Shown piece after piece: positions 50,297-58,288 of a stretch of DNA of 64,000 nucleotides. Every line of letters starts with the position of its first letter. Position 1 is the first letter of the stretch. The stretch covers positions 930,001 through 994,000 of the forward strand of contig NZ_PJMX01000001.1 in assembly GCF_002846415.1 (NCBI RefSeq), written 5' to 3'. Made by a program: the position numbers and the translations under genes. A model generated the notes under the pieces. That model had not been told where the DNA came from. It saw only the letters and a list, made by a program, of their open reading frames with translations, and did not search any database. The stretch comes from Streptomyces sp. TLI_146 (GTDB lineage: Bacteria > Actinomycetota > Actinomycetes > Streptomycetales > Streptomycetaceae).

Positions 50297-53200
50297 TCAG
50301 GGGCGGGGATCGCGGAGCCGGCCGATCCGCTCCCGGTCCATACGCAGTTCGGTACGGATCAGGCGGGTGATCCGCCCGATGATCCGGTGCACCAGCGCGT
50401 CGAGCTGGAACTCGGAGAGCGCGCGCGGGTCGAACCCGCCCGCGGGCACGGCTGCGTACCCGGGTGGCGGGTCAGCCGCCGCCGAAGACGCGGTGGCGGC
50501 TGCGTAGGAGGGCAGGCCGTCATCCGGTGTCGCGCTGTACGACGGCAGAGGGTCGGCCGACGGGGCGTGGCCGGTCGAGGAGCCGTGCAGGTGGCTCAGC
50601 GAGTCCGCCACGGTGGCCGCCGTGGCGGCGGCGAGCGCGCCGATGCTGTGGCCGGTACTCCGGCCACTACTCCGGCCGAACAGACGCTGGACCGTCGGCG
50701 CCGAGCTGCTGCCTGCGGGCGCCCCCGAGTCCGGTGCCGGTACGGGGGCGGAGTGGAGCGGGTGAGGTGGTGCCTGCGCGGGCGGAGTGAGGCCGGTGAC
50801 GGGCAACGGGGTCCCGGTACCGACGGCACCGGGCGCGGATGGGCGACGAAGCGGCACGGTTTTCACGGTTTTTGGGAGTACGGGGCGGGCGCCGGGGGCG
50901 CGTTGGACCGGGGGGAGGTTGCCGCTGGAAGCGAGCGGGGCTGCCGGGGGCGTGGCAGGGGCGGGGTGGACGGGCGGCGGGGGCGACATGGGCAGGGAAG
51001 GGGCGATGCCGGGTGCGGGGGGCGGCGGCACCGCACCGCGGGTGGTGGGTGCGGCGGCTCGCTGGACCGGCGCGGGTGGACCGCCGTTGGCGTTACGGGT
51101 GCCGGGGCCCGGTGACGTACGCCGCCCGGCAAGCGGTGCGGTGTCGGCGGGCGGGGCGGAGAGGGGGGCGCCGAGGGGGGAGCGACGGGCCGGGGTGGAG
51201 CTGAGGGGAGCCGGAGGGGTGGCGGCCGGTCCTGGGGCGGGAGTCGGGGCCGGGTTCGCGGGCGGGGTGGCGGGGCGGGCCGCGCTCGGGGTGGTGGCGG
51301 CCGACCTCGACACTACGGGGGCGCCGAGGCCCGCACGGGCTGCCGACGTGCTGCGCTGGACCTGGCGTACGGAAGTGGAGTGGCGGGGGGCGGAGTTGCC
51401 GGTCGTCGGTCCCGGCTGGGAGCTGGGGGTGGACGGGGTGGCGCCCGGGAGCGACGACGGAACCGAAGGGGCTGGGGAGGCGACGGGGCCTGCGGGCGGG
51501 CGCGTCGTGGAGCGCTGAACCGGAGGGGTCGCGGGGCCCGGGGGGCGGGCGGGAGTGTCGGTGTGCGGAGCCGTACCGGAAGTCGCCGGATCCGGGGCGG
51601 AGGGCGCGCGGCGCGTCTGTGACGTCCGCGCCTTTTGCTCCAGGGAGGGCTGCGTCGGCTCCGGTCGGCGGCCGGGGGATTCTGCCTGTCGCTGCACGGT
51701 GTCCTTCAGGCCGCCGGTCGCGCGGGGCGAACGGCCGCGGGCCGACGGCTTGTTCGACGCAGACGGCTGCACCGGCCCTTCGACCCTGGTGCCCAGCGGC
51801 GCAGGGTCGGACGCGGGAGCGGACTGGCTCCGGGGGCCGACAGGGTGGGCTGACGAAGGCCCGGTGCCCGACGGCCGGTCGGTGCCGGACGCCCCTCCCC
51901 CGCCGGAGCTCGGCGCAGCCGTCTGCGGGGACACCGCCCGCTGGACCGGCGCGGGCGGCATCGGTGCACGCGGCGCGTCGGGACCCGCACCGGCCGAGCC
52001 ACTGGCGTCACGCGCCCCACGTCCCCCAGTAGGGGAGTCGGCGTCGCCGCCCCCGCTCCCGGCGGACTTCCCGGGGGCGGCGGGGCGGTCGGCCTTACGG
52101 CCGGCACGGGGCGCAGGCGCCGGGCGGTCGGCGGCGAGACCGTCGTCGGGCAGCACGCCGTCAAGGTCGGCCATGGGCGCGGGCGTCGGCGTACGCCGGG
52201 GCGCCGGAGAGGGGCGGGAGTCGGACGGCTCGGCAGGCCCGGTCGGGGAGGTCGATGCGGGGCTCTGCGCCGAAGACGACCGCTGTACGGCCGGGTTGCC
52301 CGTCGCCGTATAAGAGTTGGGGGCAGACGCCGAGCCGCCGCCGGACGGGTTCGCGGGGCGTATCGGGGCAGGGCGAGCGCCGGGTCCGGTCGGCGCGGTC
52401 CCGCGTGCGGGCACCGAACGCTGCACCGGGGCGCCCGGTGAAGTACCCAACCCGGGGCCGGGCGCGGCGGTCTGGCCGTCGGGCGTACGCGCGCCGGATC
52501 CCGCATCGGGACGCGGACCACCCGCAGTCGGCGCGGGGCCACGCGCGGGCACACCGCCCTCAACCTGGGCCCCCGGCGACGCACCTAACCCGGAGCCAGG
52601 CGCAGCACTCCCGCCGCCGGACGTACGCACGCCAGATCCCGCATCGCGGCGCGCACCGCGCACGGTCGGCGCGGGCACCCCGCCCTCAACCTGGGCCCCC
52701 GGCGACGCACCCAGCCCGGAGCCAGGCGCAGCACTCCCGCCGCCCGACGTACGCACGCCGGGCCCCCCATCGGGACGCGAGCCACCCGCAGTCGGCGCGG
52801 GACCAGGCGCGGGCACCCCACCCTCGCCCCGGCCGCCCCGCTCCCCTACCTCACGCACACCCCGGCCGCCGGACGGATTCACCACAGGTACCGGATCAGC
52901 ACCAGCCGTCGCGGCGGTCCCGGACCCCTGCTCGGGCACCGCTCGCTGCACCGGCCGACCGGCCTCCGCCGGGACACCCGCGGGCGCGGACGAACCCGTC
53001 GCGGGCTCGACGGGGACAGGCCTCGGCGAGGCCGGGGCCGTTCGGTCGTCGTCGGTGGTGGGCTGTGCCGCTGCGGAAGGTCCGGGCTCGGCAACCGTGG
53101 TCCGCCGGGTGGCGGGCAGGGCGCGGCGCTGTACGGCCGCTGCCTCCGTCGGAGCCTTGGTCAGGGTGGGCCGGGGCGTGGGCAAAACAGTGGGCGCGGG

Positions 53201-53809
53201 TGTCGCTCGAATGCCTCCGGTGGCCCGGGGCCGTGTGTTCGCCGGTGCCGTGGGGGAACCTGTCCGTGTCGCACGCTGGACCGACCGGGGCATGGGTGCG
53301 GCGGCCGCGCCCGGCCCCACCGCCGTGGGTGCGGAGGGCGTGCTCGCCGCCGGTACCGACCGCAGCGGCGCGACCGGCATCCGCTGCGCCACCGGACCAC
53401 TGCCCGGTGAGCCCAACAGGCCACCCAGCGTGGGCTGTTCGGGCTCCGCCGGGGTCCCTGCCGCGCCGGTGAACGCGCGCGAGAGCAGGCTGCTGCCCGC
53501 CGCCGGGTCCAGCACCGCCGGGGACGGCGCACCGGTGAACGACGGGTTCTGCCACGTCGGCAGCCGCCCGCCGAACCCGGCGTCCGCGACCCCCGCCCGC
53601 GTACCACCCACCGCGCGCTGGATCTGCGGCATGTGGGGCCAGGCCGCGACGGCCGTGGGCGCGTCCGAGCCCGCCGGGCCACTGACCGGCTCCGGGCCGG
53701 GGCCCGTCGCCGCGACCGCGCCCGCGACCGCATGCACCACCCCACCGGAACCGCCGGCACCCTCCCCGCGCTCGTCGCGACGGCCCCGCAGCCGGTCCAG
53801 GAATCCCAC
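50297..53809 (-). CDS. Very long Pro/Ala-rich CIS protein with repeated VQR motifs
   Basis: A 1170-aa product from GTG 53809, three bases after the DUF6760 stop. Most of it is low-complexity Pro/Ala/Gly/Ser/Thr with no hydrophobic core. A short motif, VQR (a few as IQR or AQR) mostly followed by small residues, recurs at least fourteen times at irregular distances (e.g. RPVQRAVPE, PAVQRSSSA, PPVQRAPGA, PTVQRLFGR). Three 42-aa repeats lie in the middle. The last 45 residues (DALVHRIIGRITRLIRTELR, then MDRERIGRLRD) form a conserved-looking amphipathic helix. Codon 408 is TTA. Position between tube-assembly and second-tube genes suggests a tape measure, scaffold or cargo adaptor; none of these is proven. 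Confidence 0.8.
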   Translation of the reverse strand: MGFLDRLRGRRDERGEGAGGSGGVVHAVAGAVAATGPGPEPVSGPAGSDAPTAVAAWPHMPQIQRAVGGTRAGVADAGFGGRLPTWQNPSFTGAPSPAVLDPAAGSSLLSRAFTGAAGTPAEPEQPTLGGLLGSPGSGPVAQRMPVAPLRSVPAASTPSAPTAVGPGAAAAPMPRSVQRATRTGSPTAPANTRPRATGGIRATPAPTVLPTPRPTLTKAPTEAAAVQRRALPATRRTTVAEPGPSAAAQPTTDDDRTAPASPRPVPVEPATGSSAPAGVPAEAGRPVQRAVPEQGSGTAATAGADPVPVVNPSGGRGVREVGERGGRGEGGVPAPGPAPTAGGSRPDGGPGVRTSGGGSAAPGSGLGASPGAQVEGGVPAPTVRGARRDAGSGVRTSGGGSAAPGSGLGASPGAQVEGGVPARGPAPTAGGPRPDAGSGARTPDGQTAAPGPGLGTSPGAPVQRSVPARGTAPTGPGARPAPIRPANPSGGGSASAPNSYTATGNPAVQRSSSAQSPASTSPTGPAEPSDSRPSPAPRRTPTPAPMADLDGVLPDDGLAADRPAPAPRAGRKADRPAAPGKSAGSGGGDADSPTGGRGARDASGSAGAGPDAPRAPMPPAPVQRAVSPQTAAPSSGGGGASGTDRPSGTGPSSAHPVGPRSQSAPASDPAPLGTRVEGPVQPSASNKPSARGRSPRATGGLKDTVQRQAESPGRRPEPTQPSLEQKARTSQTRRAPSAPDPATSGTAPHTDTPARPPGPATPPVQRSTTRPPAGPVASPAPSVPSSLPGATPSTPSSQPGPTTGNSAPRHSTSVRQVQRSTSAARAGLGAPVVSRSAATTPSAARPATPPANPAPTPAPGPAATPPAPLSSTPARRSPLGAPLSAPPADTAPLAGRRTSPGPGTRNANGGPPAPVQRAAAPTTRGAVPPPPAPGIAPSLPMSPPPPVHPAPATPPAAPLASSGNLPPVQRAPGARPVLPKTVKTVPLRRPSAPGAVGTGTPLPVTGLTPPAQAPPHPLHSAPVPAPDSGAPAGSSSAPTVQRLFGRSSGRSTGHSIGALAAATAATVADSLSHLHGSSTGHAPSADPLPSYSATPDDGLPSYAAATASSAAADPPPGYAAVPAGGFDPRALSEFQLDALVHRIIGRITRLIRTELRMDRERIGRLRDPRP
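52429..52806 (-). repeat. Three 126-bp tandem repeats inside the Pro-rich CIS gene
   Basis: Units begin near 52429, 52555 and 52681; the last two are nearly identical over their first 60 bases. Each encodes 42 residues of the type GSGLGASPGAQVEGGVPA plus a variable half. The period is a multiple of three, so copy-number change keeps the frame. One unit carries the TTA codon at 52586-52588. Confidence 0.75.
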
Positions 53810-53812
53810 CGC

Positions 53813-53971
53813 TCAGCCCTCCGCCGCGCCGCGCGTCACCAGGGACGCGATCTGCTCCGTATACCTGCGGCGGTCGTGGTGCTCCAGGTCCAGGATCGCC
53901 TCCAGACTCCAGTGGAAGTGGTAGGCGACGTACGCGACCTCCTCGTGCAGCCGGTCGGTCGCGTACGTCAC
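53813..53971 (-). CDS. DUF6760 small CIS protein
   Basis: A 52-aa product from GTG 53971, which overlaps the preceding stop by GTGA. The sequence VTYATDRLHEEVAYVAYHFH, then WSLEAILDLEHHDRRRY is what I recall as DUF6760, a short helical protein found only in contractile tail loci of actinobacteria. Its acidic/aromatic helix resembles the GpE/GP37-like chaperone helix of tail-assembly proteins (LEH and DR motifs). A tube- or tape-measure-chaperone role is inferred from position and size. Confidence 0.8.
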   Translation of the reverse strand: MTYATDRLHEEVAYVAYHFHWSLEAILDLEHHDRRRYTEQIASLVTRGAAEG

Positions 53972-54473
53972 GATTCCCCCAGGCGGCTCCCGCCGAGTTC
54001 CACCTCGAACGGTTCCGAGCAGTGCGGGCACCGGACGGCCGCGCGGGTGTGGCCCTCGGCGTTGATCTGGCGGTAGAAGTCCTGCAGGAACGCCAGATCG
54101 GAGGCGAACATGTTCTCCACGATCCCGTCGTGCACCATCGCCAGCGTGCCGAGCCGGGTGATGACCCGGCCGAGCAGCACCACCGACAGGTACGCCGGGT
54201 TCTCCTGGACGCGCACGTCGCGCAACGGGACGAGTTCGTCCCGTGCCGTGGACAGGCGCATCACCCCGTCCCGGTGCACCGTGCCGGAGTCGTCGACGTA
54301 CCCGCGCGGCAACTCGAAAGGGAACTCGGTGCGCAGCTGGTCCCGCTGAGCCGTCTCGGCCGGTTGCTGCTCGGGGGAGCGACGGCGGGAGCCGACTGGG
54401 GGTAGACCTCTCCCGCCGCCGCGCTCATGGGAGCGGCGCCCGGCGCTGTGGCCGTGGCCGTCGTACGCCGCAT
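53968..54473 (-). CDS. Phage tail assembly-like protein, requires a -1 frame change
   Basis: The conserved domain (LRTEFPFELPRGYVDDSGTV, LVPLRDVRVQENPAYLSVVL, HTRAAVRCPHCSEPFEVELG) is open only from about 54380 down to 53968 and has no ATG/GTG start in its own frame. An ATG at 54473, overlapping the tube stop as TAATG, opens a second high-GC3 frame (MRRTTATATAPGAAPMSAAA, GEVYPQSAPAVAPP) that ends uselessly at 54261. Joining the two needs a -1 shift near the C5 run at 54373-54377, giving a 168-aa protein. CxxC (CPHC) may bind zinc. The frame change is a mutation, a base error or programmed frameshifting. Confidence 0.7.
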
Positions 54474-54919
54474 TACTCGATGACCAGTTCTTCGAAGACG
54501 ATCGTGACGGTCTCGGTCAGCGCGGCCGCCTCGCCCGCCTTCACCGAACTGGCGTCGATCTTGCTGCACCAGGCGTTGCGCAGGTTGTACCGCTTCACCG
54601 GGTTGTCCTCGAAGTCCATCAGGATGATGGAGGCGTTCTTGCGGGCCGTGGACATCCGGCCGTTGATGGAGTCGTTGATCCACTGGGTGAACGAGGACGA
54701 CTGGGTCATACCGCGCACGACGGTGCACTGGCCGTCCTTCTGCGTGCCCGGCAGCAGGGCGATCTCGCTCTTGCCGGTCGCGCCGTTGTTCTGCGGGTAC
54801 TTGATGACGTCCTGTTCGAGGCTGAGGCCGCTGACCTCGGCGAGGTACTCGACCATCACCCCGTCGATCTGGAGCCCGAAATTGTGTGAGGTGAGGGAGT
54901 CACCCGGCTGGAGAGACAT
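54473..54919 (-). CDS. Inner tube protein (gp19/Hcp-like)
   Basis: A 148-aa protein of the T4-like tail-tube family (PF06841): SHNFGLQIDGVMVEYLAEVS, GLSLEQDVIKYPQNNGATGK, VRGMTQSSSFTQWINDSING and NPVKRYNLRNAWCSKIDASS. The ring-forming beta-barrel polymerises inside the sheath to make the injected tube. The start at ATG 54919 has AAGGA upstream. It follows the sheath gene by 80 bp, the universal order in contractile tails, and is the most recognisable CIS gene here together with the sheath. Confidence 0.95.
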   Translation of the reverse strand: MSLQPGDSLTSHNFGLQIDGVMVEYLAEVSGLSLEQDVIKYPQNNGATGKSEIALLPGTQKDGQCTVVRGMTQSSSFTQWINDSINGRMSTARKNASIILMDFEDNPVKRYNLRNAWCSKIDASSVKAGEAAALTETVTIVFEELVIE

Positions 54920-54999
54920 CTGTTCGCTATCCTTCTAAAGGAAAGGGGAAGGGGGAGGACCGACGGTCGCGGGGGCACCGGGATCCGGTGCCGCGAGGC

Positions 55000-56610
55000 C
55001 TACTCCTCCAGCTCCCCGCTGCCGCTGGAGAACTGGGCAAGGCGGAAGATCACGAATTCGGCGGGCTTGACCGGCGCGATGCCGATCTCGCACACCACCC
55101 GGCCGAGGTCGACCGACTCCGGCGGGTTCGTCTCCTCGTCGCACTTGACGTAGTACGCCTCCGAGGGGCTCTGCCCGAAGAGCGCTCCGCCGCGCCACTC
55201 GTTGACCAGGAACGCCGAGATGTTGCGGCGGATGCGGGCCCAGAGGTTGTGGTCGTTCGGCTCGAACACCACCCACTGGGTGCCGATCAGGATGGACTCC
55301 TCCAGGTAGTTGAAGTACCGGCGGATGTTCAGGTAGCGCCAGGCCGGGTCGGAGGAGAGCGTGCGGGCACCCCACACACGGATCCCGCGACCGGGGAAGG
55401 CCCGGATGCAGTTGACGCCGATGGGGTTGAGGAGGTCCTGCTCGCCCCGGGTGATCTGGAGTTCCAGGTCCACGGCGCCGCGTACGACCTCGTTGGCGGG
55501 GGCCTTGTGCACACCGCGCTCGGAGTCGTTGCGGGCCCAGATGCCGGCGACGTGGCCGCTCGGCGGGATGAGGCGGGACTGCCCGGAGGCCGGGTCGAAG
55601 GACTTGATCCAGGGGTAGTACAGCGCCGCGTACTTCGAGTCGTAACCGGCCGTCTCCTGGCGCCATACGCGGATCTGGCGGGCGTTCTGCCCGGGCGGCG
55701 GGTCGATGATCGCGACCCGGTCCCCCATCAGCTCGCAGTGGGCGATGAGGCCGAGCTGGACGGCCTTGACGCCCTCCAGGTCGATCGCACCGCGCTGGTA
55801 GGCCGCCATCAGGTCGGGCACCGCGACCATGGAGATCTCGTCGATGGCCTCCAGGCCGCCGAAGCCGGTGCGGTCGGCGGAGTCGCCGAGGTAGTGGGCG
55901 GGGCCGGGGTGTGCGGCCTCGTCCGGCCCGGGGTCACGGGCCACGACGGGAGCGGGAGCGGGCGGCGCGGGCAGGGTCACCGTCTGGTTCTCGGGCCGGG
56001 CCAGCTGCGCCGAGGGCGCCGTCTCCGTCACGGTGATCAGCCGGGACTGCTCCTTGACCTGCGTGACGACGTAGGAGCGGTTGCCCTTCTTGGCGCTCAC
56101 GTCGAAGGTCTCGACCTGCTTGCCGCCGTCCTTGACGATCAGCCGGAACCGCTCGGCGGGGCCCTCCCCCTCGGGGTCGGCGACCTCGACGGTCAGCGGG
56201 CCGTTGGCGCCGGCGGCGGTGGCCGTCACGGCGAACGTGCCGAGCTGCGCGGGCTCGGCGGCGGGCAGGGCGGCCGGGGCGGACGTGCCCGCCACCGCGG
56301 CCGGACCCGACGCCGCGCCCCGGCCGTTCCCGGCGGCGCCGTCGGCCGAGCCGCCGACCCGTACCACGTACGCGGCGGAACCGCCGTTGTTGAAGAACCC
56401 GTACACGGAGTGCGCGAGGTAGTAGCCGTCGGAGAAGTCGCCGAAGGCCGCCACGTACTGGGTCCAGTTGGTCACCAGGGTCGGTTCGTTGAGCGGTCCG
56501 GTCGGGGCGAGGCCGACGAAGGCCGCCACCGACGTGCCCACGCCCTCGATGGGGCGCGAACCACTGGCCACCTCCTCGACGTAGACGCCGGGCGACAGAT
56601 AGGACGGCAT
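55000..56610 (-). CDS. Contractile tail sheath protein
   Basis: A 536-aa protein from ATG 56610 with GAGGAG nine bases upstream. N-terminal PSYLSPGVYVEEVASGSRPI, then EGVGTSVAAFVGLAPTGP, and the C-terminal half EGVKAVQLGLIAHCELMGDR, YPWIKSFDPASGQSRLIPPS, GVNCIRAFPGRGIRVWGART and WVVFEPNDHNLWARIRRNIS are the conserved tail-sheath domains that interlock through N- and C-terminal arms. Residues about 95-245 are a variable surface domain with an Ala/Gly/Pro loop. It heads the main operon. No membrane anchor is present. Confidence 0.96.
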   Translation of the reverse strand: MPSYLSPGVYVEEVASGSRPIEGVGTSVAAFVGLAPTGPLNEPTLVTNWTQYVAAFGDFSDGYYLAHSVYGFFNNGGSAAYVVRVGGSADGAAGNGRGAASGPAAVAGTSAPAALPAAEPAQLGTFAVTATAAGANGPLTVEVADPEGEGPAERFRLIVKDGGKQVETFDVSAKKGNRSYVVTQVKEQSRLITVTETAPSAQLARPENQTVTLPAPPAPAPVVARDPGPDEAAHPGPAHYLGDSADRTGFGGLEAIDEISMVAVPDLMAAYQRGAIDLEGVKAVQLGLIAHCELMGDRVAIIDPPPGQNARQIRVWRQETAGYDSKYAALYYPWIKSFDPASGQSRLIPPSGHVAGIWARNDSERGVHKAPANEVVRGAVDLELQITRGEQDLLNPIGVNCIRAFPGRGIRVWGARTLSSDPAWRYLNIRRYFNYLEESILIGTQWVVFEPNDHNLWARIRRNISAFLVNEWRGGALFGQSPSEAYYVKCDEETNPPESVDLGRVVCEIGIAPVKPAEFVIFRLAQFSSGSGELEE

Positions 56611-56801
56611 GCTCTGCACTCCTCGGGGTACGCGACAGGACTCCCCTCACTCTCACTTGCGCGCCGCCCCCACCGAAACGGCCTCAGGGGCCGGTGCGGG
56701 GGCAGTGCCGTTGCCCCTGGCGGTGCCCGTACGGCATCCGCGTGGGCCGCGAGGGCAAGCCGGCGGGTGGTACCGGGCAACCCACCCTGTCCCAACGGCT
56801 C

Positions 56802-56831
56802 CTGACACCACGAAAGGAGCCCCCTAGCGTC
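56802..56831 (+). promoter_or_regulatory. Promoter of the lectin gene, apparently leaderless
   Basis: CTGACA (56802-56807), an 18-base spacer and TAGCGT (56826-56831) are followed by the GTG start only five bases later. The expected transcription start therefore falls at or beside the start codon. The AAAGGAG at 56813-56819 is too far away to act as ribosome site. Confidence 0.55.
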
Positions 56832-56836
56832 GTCGT

Positions 56837-58237
56837 GTGAGCCTATGGACCTCCCTGGAACCCGCGTCCGCGACCGTCGACCCCGGCAGCACCACCCAGG
56901 TGCGGCTACGGGTGCGCAACACCGGTGACGTGGTGGACGAATACCGCTTCGAGCCCGTCGGCGGACCCGCGCCCTGGACCACGGTGGAGCCGCAGACCCT
57001 GCGCCTCTACCCGGGTACGACCGGGACGGTGGAGCTGACGTTCGCCCCGCCGCGCACCCCTGACGCCACCGCCGGGCCGAACCCGTACGCGGTGCGGATC
57101 ACCCCGACCGAACACCCACAGGCCGTGACGGTCCCCGAGGGAAACCTCACCGTCACGCCGTTCAGCGAGGTGCGGGCGGAGCTCGTACCGGTGACGGTCA
57201 AGGGGAGGTTTCGCGGACGGCCCCGACTCGCGGTCGACAACCTCGGCAACACCAAGGTGACCGCGTCGGTCAGCGGCAGCGACACCGGCGAGCACCTCAC
57301 GTACGAGATCCGACCGGCCGCCGTGCAGATCGAGCCGGGGCGGGCGGCGTTCGTGGACACGGCGCTCAGGCCCCGGCGGATCATCTGGTTCGGCTCGAAG
57401 GAGGAACGGCCGTTCACCCTGGCCGTACGCCGCTCCGGAGCCGAGCCCACCCAGGTGCAGGGCACCTATGTGCAGCGCGGCTTCCTGCCCCGCTGGCTGG
57501 CGACCTCCCTCGGCCTCGTCACCGCCCTCGCGATCACCTTCGTGATGCTGTGGATCGCCTACAAACCGCAGGTACGCACCAGCGCCACCGAGCAGACCCA
57601 GCAGGCGGGCAACACCCTTCCGCCCAGCGCCGCCCCCAAACCCCTGGCCTCCCCCACTGCCGCCGAGCCGCCCGCGAAACAACAGCCGCCCGCCGGGGGC
57701 TCCACGGGCGGTGGCGGCTCGGCACCGTCCCAGAAGCCGGCCGGCCCGCCGCCCGTGGTGCCTGCCACCAACATCCTGCTGCGCAACACCACCACCAAGA
57801 TGTGCGCCGAACTCCCCGGGCGGGACAAGGGGCAGCTCAACGGCCCGGTCCAGCAGGCGACCTGCCACGAGACCGGTGACAACCAGAACTGGGACCTCGA
57901 CGTGACGGACCCCAAGGGGGGACCGGGCGGAGCGCCGCTGTTCCTGATCCGCAACGTCAAGGACCAGCTGTGCATGGACCTGCCCTACTACGGGGCCCAG
58001 CCCGTCCGCACCGGCGTCACCGAGTTCACCTGCGACGGCACGACCGCCGACAACCAGCTGTGGTGGATCCAGAAGCAGGACAGCGGTGCCTACTGGATCC
58101 GTAACTTCGCCAGCAACAACAAGTGCCTGGACGTCGGGGGCTACAGCGACGGCGGTGTCGGCGCCAGGCTGACGCTCTTCGACTGCAGCAACACCGACGA
58201 CCAGGAGTGGCAGATCATCCACCCCGCGAAGGGCTGA
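56837..58237 (+). CDS. CIS-locus membrane protein with Ig-like N-terminus and ricin-type lectin C-terminus
   Basis: A 466-aa protein encoded against the two CIS operons. Residues 1-205 look like two Ig/CARDB-like beta-sandwich domains (VDPGSTTQVRLRVRNTGDVV, TTGTVELTFAPPRTPD). A single membrane helix lies at 219-241, then a Pro/Ala/Gly linker (244-310). A beta-trefoil ricin-B lectin (313-466) has three QxW boxes: DNQNWDL, DNQLWWI and DQEWQII. Homologues in Streptomyces CIS loci are often labelled 'hydrolytic protein', though no catalytic motif is visible here. It is the best effector or membrane-receptor candidate of the locus. Confidence 0.85.
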   Translation: MSLWTSLEPASATVDPGSTTQVRLRVRNTGDVVDEYRFEPVGGPAPWTTVEPQTLRLYPGTTGTVELTFAPPRTPDATAGPNPYAVRITPTEHPQAVTVPEGNLTVTPFSEVRAELVPVTVKGRFRGRPRLAVDNLGNTKVTASVSGSDTGEHLTYEIRPAAVQIEPGRAAFVDTALRPRRIIWFGSKEERPFTLAVRRSGAEPTQVQGTYVQRGFLPRWLATSLGLVTALAITFVMLWIAYKPQVRTSATEQTQQAGNTLPPSAAPKPLASPTAAEPPAKQQPPAGGSTGGGGSAPSQKPAGPPPVVPATNILLRNTTTKMCAELPGRDKGQLNGPVQQATCHETGDNQNWDLDVTDPKGGPGGAPLFLIRNVKDQLCMDLPYYGAQPVRTGVTEFTCDGTTADNQLWWIQKQDSGAYWIRNFASNNKCLDVGGYSDGGVGARLTLFDCSNTDDQEWQIIHPAKG

Positions 58238-58285
58238 GAGCCTGCCGGGCGTCGGGGCGCGGGCGGCGGTTCGAAGACAGGCTCT
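58237..58285. terminator. Possible terminator between lectin and ATPase genes
   Basis: AGAGCCTG and CAGGCTCT form a perfect 8-bp stem with a 33-base GC-rich loop in the 51-bp gap between the convergent lectin and AAA+ genes. The long loop makes it a modest candidate. Confidence 0.4.
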
Positions 58286-58288
58286 GCA

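Noticed and set aside
52317..53924. Plus-strand Pro/Ala-rich frames opposite the Pro-rich CIS gene
   Set aside because: Low-complexity mirror of the coding strand. The minus frame is coupled to DUF6760 and keeps the C-terminal helix, so the plus frames are shadows.
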